Below are positions 1-6,612 of a stretch of DNA of 7,484 nt, one piece after another. Position 1 is the first letter of the stretch, and every line of letters starts with the position of its first letter. A program made the translations under genes and the position numbers. Origin of the DNA: Streptococcaceae bacterium (GTDB lineage: Bacteria > Bacillota > Bacilli > Lactobacillales > Streptococcaceae); assembly GCA_031259195.1 (NCBI GenBank), contig JAIRLR010000169.1, positions 1-7,484 on the forward strand. The letters run 5' to 3'. The notes beneath the pieces are model-generated. The model ran no database searches. It saw nothing but the letters and a program-made list of their open reading frames with translations, and was not told the DNA's origin.

Positions 1-153
1 ACGATAAGAAGATTTCTTATTTGCTGTATTAAGTTTTCGTAATTGTTTCTCTCGCACATCATTTTCATTAATATCAGATTCAAAATTATCAAATTCTGAT
101 TCAGAATCTAAACCGAAAAATTTTGATATCTTACTTAAAAATGACGGTGCCAT
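1..153 (-). CDS. sepF: SepF, cell division protein, N-terminal 51 residues only
   Basis: SepF is an FtsZ-binding protein that helps anchor and align Z-ring filaments at the membrane in Gram-positive bacteria. Only the first 51 codons are inside the window; the frame is open to the left edge. The start is the ATG at 151-153, with a strong GGAGGT ribosome binding site at 161-166. The first residues, MAPSFLSKISKFFGL, look like the short amphipathic membrane-targeting helix of the family and are followed by an acidic, disordered-looking linker (DSESEFDNFESDINEND). The globular FtsZ-binding domain would lie outside the window. The gene starts 21 bases after the ftsZ stop codon, the usual place for sepF in Firmicutes. 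The call rests on the N-terminal helix and gene order, because the diagnostic core domain is not visible. Confidence 0.82.
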   Translation of the reverse strand, partial: MAPSFLSKISKFFGLDSESEFDNFESDINENDVREKQLRKLNTANKKSSYR

Positions 154-174
154 ATTTTTTACCTCCAAGCTTAA

Positions 175-1425
175 TTAACGACGACGACGATAAAATGCTG
201 GCGTATTCTCTTCATCTACCTTAGCTTCCTCTTCTTTTTGGAAAGTTTCTATCTCTTTTTTCTCAAGTGAGTCAAAGGCAACATTATCAATATTTTGCCG
301 GATATTAGCATCACGACGAATATCCCAGTTCCCAAATGGAGAATTTTCTTTTGTAATTGAAGAGGGTGACTTAACACTCTCCAAAATTGGATTTTTGGTA
401 ACAGCAGTATTCATTCGCGCTTGCAGCGGAGATTCTTTATGATTATTCGTAGGACGATTTTCCTTACGTGAGTCATCAATGCCAGTTGCAACGACGGTTA
501 CGCGAATTTCATCCCCTAAATTTTCATCAATTGAAGTTCCTAATAAAATATTTACATCATTTCCGGCTGCTGCGGCCACAATCTCTGAAGCATCTTTAGC
601 TTCAAGCAAACCAAGATCCAAACCACCTGTAACATTAAGCAAAACATTCTGCGCGCCAGAAATCGAAACCTCTAACAACGGCGACTGAATAGCACGCTTT
701 GTTGCTTCAATCACCCGCTCTTCTCCAGAAGCATAACCAATGCCCATCAAAGCACTACCTTGATTCGTCATAACTGTTTTAACATCAGCAAAGTCTAGAT
801 TAATAAAACCTGGTGCCGTTATTAAATCAGAAATCCCTTGCACCCCTTGACGTAAAACATTATCTGCTTCGCGCAAAGCTTCTAACATTGTTGTCTTTTT
901 ATCAACAATTTCTAATAAACGATTATTTGAAATAATCAATAAAGTATCCACATACTCTTTAAACTCAGCAATCCCTTCTGCGGCAAATAAACTGCGCTTT
1001 GGCCCCTCAAAGCTAAATGGACGCGTAACAACACCTACTGTTAGCGCACCTAAATCTTTTGCAAGACGAGCTACCACCGGAGCTGCACCGGTTCCTGTTC
1101 CGCCGCCCATACCAGTTGTAATAAAAACCATATGTGCTCCAGACAACATATCTTTAATCTCAGTTTCTGATTCTTCGGCTGCTTTTTTGCCAATTTCTGG
1201 ATTAGCGCCTGCTCCTAAACCATTAGTTAACTTAGGCCCAATCTGAATATGGTTTTCTGCTTTATTGCGATCTAAAGCTTGCTTATCTGTATTGGCTGCG
1301 ATAAATTCAACACCTTCAACGCCTGCATCGATCATATTGTTAATGGCATTACCGCCACCGCCACCAACACCTACTACCTTAATAATCGCCCCGTCTTTTA
1401 CTTTCATATCTAATGAAATATCCAT
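175..1425 (-). CDS. ftsZ: FtsZ, tubulin-like cell division GTPase
   Basis: FtsZ polymerises with GTP into the Z ring that organises septal wall synthesis. The protein is 416 residues from the ATG at 1423-1425. It shows the N-terminal nucleotide-binding region ([15 protein letters not shown], about 17-31), the tubulin signature GGGTGTG at 107-113, the RPFSFEG segment near 135-141, and the T7 loop with [11 protein letters not shown] near 209-219 that supplies catalytic aspartates. After about residue 317 comes a variable polar linker. The C-terminal peptide TPAFYRRRR (408-416) is a typical FtsA/SepF-binding tail with a basic end. An upstream in-frame ATG at 1447-1449 would add MLEKEKYF, but it has no ribosome binding site; those codons themselves contain the AAGGAG that serves the downstream ATG. 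The gene begins 69 bases after ftsA and is probably cotranscribed with it. Confidence 0.98.
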   Translation of the reverse strand: MDISLDMKVKDGAIIKVVGVGGGGGNAINNMIDAGVEGVEFIAANTDKQALDRNKAENHIQIGPKLTNGLGAGANPEIGKKAAEESETEIKDMLSGAHMVFITTGMGGGTGTGAAPVVARLAKDLGALTVGVVTRPFSFEGPKRSLFAAEGIAEFKEYVDTLLIISNNRLLEIVDKKTTMLEALREADNVLRQGVQGISDLITAPGFINLDFADVKTVMTNQGSALMGIGYASGEERVIEATKRAIQSPLLEVSISGAQNVLLNVTGGLDLGLLEAKDASEIVAAAAGNDVNILLGTSIDENLGDEIRVTVVATGIDDSRKENRPTNNHKESPLQARMNTAVTKNPILESVKSPSSITKENSPFGNWDIRRDANIRQNIDNVAFDSLEKKEIETFQKEEEAKVDEENTPAFYRRRR

Positions 1426-1434
1426 GAAATACTT

Positions 1435-1440
1435 CTCCTT
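1435..1440 (-). promoter_or_regulatory. Ribosome binding site that fixes the ftsZ start
   Basis: On the minus strand this reads AAGGAG, 9 bases before the ATG at 1423-1425. The alternative ATG at 1447-1449 has only AT-rich sequence upstream of it, so this site decides for the shorter 416-residue FtsZ. Confidence 0.9.
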
Positions 1441-1494
1441 TTCCAGCATATCTAATTTAAATTATTTATAAAATTCTCAGAATCTGTTATGATC

Positions 1495-2832
1495 TCAATC
1501 AAACATCTTGCTCCATTTACTTTTAACCCATTTAACAAGATCTTTCCCTTTTTCAAAACTTTCTTCCTCATGGTAATCATCAGAATAATCCTGCTCGTAA
1601 GCAGTACTGGCCTCCAAATCACTTTCTACAGGCTGAGTCACATAGTTATTTGCTGCTGGCATAAAAAGCTCGCCAACTCTAGCACTTTCTAAAAGGTAAT
1701 TAATCTCTGTTAAATTAGCTGCATATTCCACCAAAGCAATAACATTAGCAAACACAGGATTTCTTAAGCCCATATGATTTGGCACATAAAGCTTAACATC
1801 TACATTAAAAATTTTTTGCGCTAACTCTACAATCCCTGGGATACTAGCTGCACCACCTGTTATAACAATTCCACCAGGTAAATCAAGAACATTTAAAGAT
1901 GTTAAAGCTTCTTTTGCTTGCATTAAAATTTCTTCCAAGCGTGCTTCAATAATCTCCGATAAATATCGTTCATTTACCTTAACAGACTCACTTTTGCCAA
2001 TAACATCTACCGGAAAAGTCTCGCCCTCAGAAGTATGTTCTGGATATGCATCTCCGTAGTTAATTTTTAAAGCTTCAGCACTGCTGTATGAAGTATTTAA
2101 AACAACGGAAATATCTTTTGTAATATTTTCGCCGCCTTCTTGATCAACTACGGAAAATTTTAATTCCTTATCATACATCACCGCAGTTGTCGTTTGGCCG
2201 CCACCAAGATCAAGCAAAATCGTACCAAACTCCTTTTCACCATCAGCAAGAATCGTCCCTGCTAAAGCTAATGGCGAAATAATCAAACCATCTACATGCA
2301 GTCCTGCTTTTTCAACAGTAGCTTGAACATTATGAACAATCGTCTTGGGACCAGTAAATAAAATCCCTGACATTTCTAAACGCACCCCGATCATCCCGCG
2401 AGGATCCTTGATGCCTTCAAAACCATCCACTGTAAACTCTTGTGGAAGTAAGGTAATAATTTGCCGCTCAGGGGGAATCGAACGAACCATCGCCGCCATC
2501 GCCACATTAAAAACATCTTCATCAGTAATTTCTTTGGAATTTGCACTTACGGCAATCATTCCGCTACAGCGCTCCATTTGCAAAGAAGTCGCTGGTAAGT
2601 CAACATAAACACTATTAATTTTAATTCCTGCTTTTTCTTCTGCCTGAGCAATCGCCCGCTTAATCGAATCAACAGTCTTATCGATATCAACAATAATTCC
2701 ACGATTTAATCCTTCTGATTTGGCATTTCCTACGCCTATGATATTCATTTGTCCATCGATATATTCAGCAACAACAACCTTAATAGATGTTGTTCCAATA
2801 TCCAGGCCCGTATACAATCCTGTTTTAGCCAT
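1495..2832 (-). CDS. ftsA: FtsA, actin-like membrane anchor of the Z ring
   Basis: FtsA is an actin-fold ATPase that binds the FtsZ C-terminal peptide and ties the Z ring to the inner face of the membrane. The 445-residue protein has the phosphate-1 motif GLDIGTTSIK (9-18), the 1C/SHS2-like subdomain at about 85-165, the phosphate-2 motif LLDLGGGQTTTAV (206-218), and the adenosine motif ITGGAASIPGI (324-334). A variable acidic linker (about 395-428) leads to a C-terminal amphipathic helix rich in Lys and Trp (KGKDLVKWVKSKWSKMFD, 428-445), the membrane-targeting sequence. The ATG at 2830-2832 is preceded by GGAGG at 2846-2850; the 13-base spacing is somewhat long, but there is no better start. 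Upstream lies about 325 bases without a gene, with a candidate promoter. All nucleotide-binding motifs look intact. Confidence 0.97.
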   Translation of the reverse strand: MAKTGLYTGLDIGTTSIKVVVAEYIDGQMNIIGVGNAKSEGLNRGIIVDIDKTVDSIKRAIAQAEEKAGIKINSVYVDLPATSLQMERCSGMIAVSANSKEITDEDVFNVAMAAMVRSIPPERQIITLLPQEFTVDGFEGIKDPRGMIGVRLEMSGILFTGPKTIVHNVQATVEKAGLHVDGLIISPLALAGTILADGEKEFGTILLDLGGGQTTTAVMYDKELKFSVVDQEGGENITKDISVVLNTSYSSAEALKINYGDAYPEHTSEGETFPVDVIGKSESVKVNERYLSEIIEARLEEILMQAKEALTSLNVLDLPGGIVITGGAASIPGIVELAQKIFNVDVKLYVPNHMGLRNPVFANVIALVEYAANLTEINYLLESARVGELFMPAANNYVTQPVESDLEASTAYEQDYSDDYHEEESFEKGKDLVKWVKSKWSKMFD

Positions 2833-2917
2833 TAAATTTAGGAGACCTCCATTTCTAGCTTTTTTATTTTTTAATCAAATAAATTCACCTAAGTTTGACC
2901 GTTCTTCATACCATTAC

Positions 2918-2926
2918 ATTTTATCA
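2918..2926 (-). promoter_or_regulatory. Candidate extended -10 promoter for ftsA-ftsZ
   Basis: The minus strand reads TGATAAAAT, which fits an extended -10 element (TG, one base, then TAAAAT). It lies about 85 bases before the ftsA start, in a very AT-rich stretch. The -35 region is poor: TTTTTG sits at the ideal 17-base spacing, and a better TTGAAA (2938-2943) is only 14 bases away. An alternative hexamer, TGTAAT (2913-2918), would be 19 bases from that TTGAAA. Known biology supports the idea, since ftsA-ftsZ often has its own promoter in Firmicutes. The exact site is inference, because AT-rich DNA gives many chance matches. Confidence 0.35.
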
Positions 2927-2970
2927 TAATTTAATATTTTCAAAAAGTTATTTTATTTAAAATCTTTGCG

Positions 2971-2995
2971 AAAAAATTCTTAATCTATTTAAGAA
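2971..2995 (-). terminator. Weak terminator-like hairpin with T6 tract after divIB
   Basis: On the minus strand TTCTTAA (2995-2989) pairs perfectly with TTAAGAA (2983-2977) across a 5-base loop and is followed at once by six Ts (2976-2971). The layout is that of a rho-independent terminator for transcripts leaving divIB. The 7-bp stem has only one G-C pair, so it is unlikely to be efficient alone. It could act together with the large hairpin at 3004-3081 just upstream in the transcript. Confidence 0.3.
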
Positions 2996-3003
2996 CCTGT
3001 CCA

Positions 3004-3081
3004 AGATCTCACAATGATGAATGATCCCGTTGCAAAGCTTACCCAAACTTTGCAACGGGATCATTCATCATTGTGAGATCT
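3004..3081. repeat. Perfect 34-bp inverted repeat with 10-base loop
   Basis: The arms 3004-3037 and 3048-3081 are exact reverse complements over all 34 bases, around a 10-base spacer (CTTACCCAAA on the plus strand). Transcribed from either strand it would form a very stable hairpin. No T-run follows it directly on either strand, so it is not a standard terminator by itself. It lies between divIB and ftsA; the remaining gene-free sequence at 2833-3159 holds only the weak hairpin and candidate promoter listed separately. The perfect symmetry suggests a recent or maintained element, such as a small palindromic mobile repeat, a transcription attenuator, or an RNA-processing site. I do not recognise its family and see no second copy in the window. 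Confidence 0.95.
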
Positions 3082-3159
3082 CTAAGTAATATCCCCTTCC
3101 TTGACGCTGTGCGATCCAATTCTTTATCATCAGCATCCGAATTTTTCCCTCTTTTCTCT

Positions 3160-4119
3160 TCATCTTTCTCTTTTTGAAAATGGATATGAGTAAGCCCCTA
3201 CTTCCATATTAACAACTCCATTTTCTTTCATTTTTTTAACAATTTTAGGGTAAAAATTTAATCGAGAACTAATATCCTCAGAAGAAATTTTGACTTCGTT
3301 TCCATCCTTCATCGAAAGAACAACCAGCGTCGGATTCGATGGTATTGGCGCTAAAGTGACGCCTGTAATTAATGAACGCAGTGAATCTTTAAGCTTCGAG
3401 CATTCTTCCATAACTGATATAATTTTTTTCTTATCACTATTAAAATTTTTTAACTTTGGAATATCGCTTTTAGGCTTTTTGATTAGCTCATTCATCAACT
3501 TGCCTGTGCTTAAAATTGGTCGATATTTTTTACTTTTCTTATCCAACTCATATGCAATTTCGCGATACTCTTCTAATTTAATGATAAAATGATTAATTTC
3601 TGAAATTTTTATTTTAGCTAAAGATACTCGCGGACTAAATTTTTTAATGTTTTTTTCGTAAATGCTTTTCCTTAAAAACTGTCCTAAAATGCTCTGATTT
3701 TCTGCAAGTTTTGAGGCTTTAATAACCTCTGACTTCGACAAATTAACCGCACCTATAACCTCTATTTTTTCTAATTTACTAAAAGGTGAAATAAAATACA
3801 GCATCAGAAAAATCGAAAAAACAAACACGCTGAAAATTAATGACAACTGTTTAAATAATTTTTTATTACGTTGTTTTTTCAATTTTGGCAACTTCTCTTG
3901 AAACGATTTGTAATGAATAATTTTGTCATTTTCAGTTTCTTCTTGTTTTTTTTCATTTTGTTTTAATGTTTCCTTTTGCTTTTCTTCTTGTTCTAGTTGC
4001 CAGGATGTTTTCTCACTTTGCGCATTCATAAACTCCTGATGCTTCTCTTGCCAAGGGGTTAATTTAACAAAGGAAATTTTTGATGATGAATTTGTTATTA
4101 TTTTATTTTTATCACGCAT
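3160..4119 (-). CDS. divIB: DivIB (FtsQ), divisome membrane protein
   Basis: DivIB is a bitopic membrane protein that forms a complex with FtsL and DivIC and links Z-ring assembly to septal wall synthesis. From the preferred start the protein is 319 residues. A Glu/Gln/Lys-rich cytoplasmic region (about 25-85, possibly coiled coil) ends in a basic stretch before one membrane helix (LSLIFSVFVFSIFLMLYFI, 92-110). A POTRA domain of FtsQ type (about 113-184, beginning FSKLEKIEVIGAVNLSKSEV) and a beta domain running to VNMEVGAYSYPF near the end follow outside the cell. The start is the ATG at 4117-4119, with AAGGA at 4126-4130; the in-frame ATG at 4135-4137 has no ribosome binding site. The gene begins 25 bases after murG. 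The C-terminus stops at SKRER, while the +1 frame stays open with a charged, hydrophilic sequence, so the tail may be cut by a one-base change. Confidence 0.92.
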   Translation of the reverse strand: MRDKNKIITNSSSKISFVKLTPWQEKHQEFMNAQSEKTSWQLEQEEKQKETLKQNEKKQEETENDKIIHYKSFQEKLPKLKKQRNKKLFKQLSLIFSVFVFSIFLMLYFISPFSKLEKIEVIGAVNLSKSEVIKASKLAENQSILGQFLRKSIYEKNIKKFSPRVSLAKIKISEINHFIIKLEEYREIAYELDKKSKKYRPILSTGKLMNELIKKPKSDIPKLKNFNSDKKKIISVMEECSKLKDSLRSLITGVTLAPIPSNPTLVVLSMKDGNEVKISSEDISSRLNFYPKIVKKMKENGVVNMEVGAYSYPFSKRER

Positions 4120-4125
4120 AAAAAT

Positions 4126-4130
4126 TCCTT
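4126..4130 (-). promoter_or_regulatory. Ribosome binding site that fixes the divIB start
   Basis: The minus strand reads AAGGA, 6 bases before the ATG at 4117-4119. The sequence before the alternative in-frame ATG at 4135-4137 is AAAATTTGG, with no match to the Shine-Dalgarno consensus. The shorter form, starting MRDKNK, is therefore preferred. Confidence 0.75.
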
Positions 4131-4144
4131 CATCCAAATTTTAC

Positions 4145-5236
4145 TTACATAAGCTTTTTAACAACATCTAATAATCGCTGGGCGGCATCAGGGACGCCTT
4201 CACTTTTTGATGCCTTGGACATTTGTTGACAAAGCTTTGAATTTAGCAAAATATCATCAATTGCCGCCACCAAACACTTACCATTTAAATTTCGATCAGC
4301 AATTTTTTTGACTGCCCCAGCATTTACCAAATTTTGTGCATTTTTTGTTTGATGATCATTGGTTACAAAGGGACTTGGAATCAAAATGCCCGGCAAGCCA
4401 AGAGCAGTCATTTCAGCTATCGAAGTAGCTCCTGCACGTCCAACCATCAAGTCAACATTGGCCAACACCTCAGCCATTTGCTCTATATAGGGAAGAATAC
4501 AGACATTTTCCATCTGCATTTCTGCCTGTTGAAATTTTTCTTGAAACTCTTTGTAATAACGCTCACCTGAAGCATATAATACCTGATAATTTTTTTTAGA
4601 AAATCGAGGTAAAGCCTCAACCAATGCCTGATTAATCTTTAAAGCTCCACGACTACCACCAAAAATCACTGCTGTTGGCATGTCAGGATCTAAACTATAC
4701 CTTTTTAAAATATCTGACTTGCCGATATCAACCACTTCTTGCGCTCGAGGATTGCCTGTAAAAACAACCTTACCTTTAGGGAAGCTGCGCTCAACACAAC
4801 GAAACGAAATAGCTACTTTATCTACATAATAACTTAAAACTTTATTAGTTATCCCTGAAACGCTATTTTGCTCATGAATCACCGTTGGAATATTCAGCTT
4901 GGCCGCAGCATAAAGGACAGATCCCGCAACATAGCCGCCCATTCCTAAAACAACATCCGGTTTGAAATTTTTAATTAATAACTTAGCTTGTTTAACGCTT
5001 TCTAAAAATAAATAAATCGTCCGCAAGTTCTCCCAGGTAAACGAACGCCTAAAACTTTGCACTCTAATCGTTTTGAAAGGAATACCCGCATCGGGAACAA
5101 TCTTAGACTCTAAACCCTTATCAGTCCCTACATATAAAACTTTGGTTTCGGGCTTTAACTTTTGCACAAACTTAAGAAATGAAAGAGCAGGATAAATATG
5201 TCCTCCTGTCCCTCCACCTGCGATCATAATCCTCAT
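4145..5236 (-). CDS. murG: MurG, lipid II-forming GlcNAc transferase
   Basis: MurG transfers GlcNAc from UDP-GlcNAc to lipid I on the inner face of the membrane, making lipid II. The 363-residue length is normal for the family. Visible motifs are the N-terminal glycine loop [11 protein letters not shown] (7-17), GMGGYVAGS (98-106), [11 protein letters not shown] (121-131), TGNPRAQEV (160-168), [11 protein letters not shown] (192-202), and the UDP-sugar-binding stretch from [11 protein letters not shown] (266-276) to [14 protein letters not shown] (287-300). The ATG at 5234-5236 overlaps the murD TGA in an ATGA (5233-5236), which indicates translational coupling, and AAAGGAA at 5245-5251 lies 8 bases upstream. 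In this lineage murG directly follows murD, with no ftsW or murB between them. All key motifs appear intact. Confidence 0.97.
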   Translation of the reverse strand: MRIMIAGGGTGGHIYPALSFLKFVQKLKPETKVLYVGTDKGLESKIVPDAGIPFKTIRVQSFRRSFTWENLRTIYLFLESVKQAKLLIKNFKPDVVLGMGGYVAGSVLYAAAKLNIPTVIHEQNSVSGITNKVLSYYVDKVAISFRCVERSFPKGKVVFTGNPRAQEVVDIGKSDILKRYSLDPDMPTAVIFGGSRGALKINQALVEALPRFSKKNYQVLYASGERYYKEFQEKFQQAEMQMENVCILPYIEQMAEVLANVDLMVGRAGATSIAEMTALGLPGILIPSPFVTNDHQTKNAQNLVNAGAVKKIADRNLNGKCLVAAIDDILLNSKLCQQMSKASKSEGVPDAAQRLLDVVKKLM

Positions 5237-6612
5237 TCGATATGTTCCTTTAACTCTTGTACCTTTTCCATAAATCTTTCACCACGGATTTCAAAATTTT
5301 TATATTGATCCCATGAAGCATTAGCAGGCGATAGTAAAATGCTATCGCCTTGTTTAGAAAGGTTATAAGCTAGTAAAACTGCAGATTCAGCATTTTCTGC
5401 TCTGTGAATATGTACAACATTGGCCATTTTGCCTGCAGCTATTAATTTTTCGGTCGTCTCTCCAAAAACAATCAAAGCTTTTAAACTTCTGAGTTCAGGA
5501 ATTAGTTCATCAAAATTATTCCCGCGATCAAGTCCTCCAGCAAGCAAAATCGTTTTTTCATTTTCAAAGCCGCTTAATGCCATCTTGGTCGCCAAAATAT
5601 TTGTCGCTTTTGAATCATTATAAAATTTCCGACCATTAACTTCCACTACAAACTGCATTCGATGAGTAACTCCGCGAAAATGCTTTAACTCCTTGCAAAT
5701 AGCATTATTACTTACTCCCTTTAACTTTGATACGGCAATAGCTGCTAAAGCATTTGCGATATTATGATATCCTGGTACTCCAAGTTCCAAAGCAGACATT
5801 ATCTTTTCTTTCCTATAAAAGAGACTACCATCCAAAAGATATGCTCCATCAATTTCTTTTTGCATTGAAAATGGAATAACCTCAGCTTTAGTTGTAGCTG
5901 CTAAAACTAATAACTCATCTTGATCAGCATTAACTACTAAAAAATTTTTTGCCGTCATATTTTTTTGAATCTGCCACTTAGAATTTACATACTCATCATA
6001 CGTTTGATGATAGTCCAAATGAGCAGCGTAAAGATTCGTAATTACTGCAATCTCTGGTTGAAACTTGATAATGCCCATTAACTGAAAACTCGAAAGCTCC
6101 ATCACCAACTCATCTTTAGATATTGCTTTTTGAACCACCGCACTTGCCGGAAAACCAATATTGCCTGACAATAAAGCTTTTCCACTTTTACGATCAGCAT
6201 TTAATAAATTGGCAATCATTGTCGTTGTTGTCGTTTTACCATTAGTTCCCGTGATACCAATAATCGGTGCCTCTGAGACTTCATACGCTAACTCAACTTC
6301 AGTAATAATCGGAATCTTTCTTTCAAACGCACGCATAACCATCGGATTAACATATGGGATGCCTGGATTTTTAACAACTAACTCAAAGTCCTCTTCCATC
6401 AGTTTGACTGGATGACTTCCAGCAATAATACGAATGCCACTTTCCACCAACTTTTGCGCCTTAGGATTTTCTTCAATCGGTTTCATATCATTAACCGTTA
6501 CTATGGCACCCAAATCATTTAATAAAGAAGCTGCACTCACTCCACTATGCGCCAGTCCCAAAACCAAAACTTTTTTATTTTTATATATCGAAATTTTACT
6601 CACCTTTAACAT
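5233..6612 (-). CDS. murD: MurD, UDP-MurNAc-L-alanine--D-glutamate ligase
   Basis: MurD is the cytoplasmic ATP-dependent ligase that adds D-glutamate to UDP-MurNAc-L-alanine. The protein is 459 residues from the ATG at 6610-6612. It has the N-terminal Rossmann-like domain ([15 protein letters not shown], 14-28), the Mur-ligase P-loop GTNGKTTTT (122-130), the central-domain segments MELSSFQL (171-178) and [10 protein letters not shown] (193-202), NDSKATN (332-338) and [14 protein letters not shown] (357-370) in the C-terminal half, and the closing [14 protein letters not shown] (427-440). The catalytic core looks complete. The 5' end is less clear: the chosen ATG has only a weak AAAGTG before it, while a good AAAGGTGAG lies inside the reading frame, upstream of an ATT codon. 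The remnant insertion sequence ends just upstream, replacing the usual mraY junction. Confidence 0.95.
   Translation of the reverse strand: MLKVSKISIYKNKKVLVLGLAHSGVSAASLLNDLGAIVTVNDMKPIEENPKAQKLVESGIRIIAGSHPVKLMEEDFELVVKNPGIPYVNPMVMRAFERKIPIITEVELAYEVSEAPIIGITGTNGKTTTTTMIANLLNADRKSGKALLSGNIGFPASAVVQKAISKDELVMELSSFQLMGIIKFQPEIAVITNLYAAHLDYHQTYDEYVNSKWQIQKNMTAKNFLVVNADQDELLVLAATTKAEVIPFSMQKEIDGAYLLDGSLFYRKEKIMSALELGVPGYHNIANALAAIAVSKLKGVSNNAICKELKHFRGVTHRMQFVVEVNGRKFYNDSKATNILATKMALSGFENEKTILLAGGLDRGNNFDELIPELRSLKALIVFGETTEKLIAAGKMANVVHIHRAENAESAVLLAYNLSKQGDSILLSPANASWDQYKNFEIRGERFMEKVQELKEHIE
6599..6607 (-). promoter_or_regulatory. Shine-Dalgarno-like AAAGGTGAG inside the murD frame
   Basis: The minus strand reads AAAGGTGAG and then TAAA before ATT TCG ATA. 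The spacing is right for an initiation codon at the ATT (6592-6594), which would give a MurD with only seven residues before KVLVLG, close to the usual N-terminus as I recall it. ATT is a rare, weak start codon. The site may be the original murD ribosome binding site, left stranded when the start codon or leader changed, or it may be chance. Confidence 0.4.

Noticed and set aside
1426..1449. Longer FtsZ starting at the ATG at 1447-1449.
   Set aside because: It has no ribosome binding site, and the extra codons contain the AAGGAG that serves the ATG at 1423-1425.
2345..2608. Plus-strand open frames inside ftsA, murD, ftsZ and other genes.
   Set aside because: They are shadows of well-supported minus-strand genes, with no recognisable motifs or ribosome binding sites.
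3004..3081. The palindrome as a simple rho-independent terminator.
   Set aside because: No T-run directly follows on either strand; the nearest T6 on the minus strand is about 28 bases further and belongs to another small stem.
3068..3136. Small 22-codon minus-strand ORF (MLMIKNWIAQRQ...) after divIB.
   Set aside because: It is short, has a distant ribosome binding site, and ends inside the palindrome; the +1 extension of divIB over the same DNA looks more protein-like.
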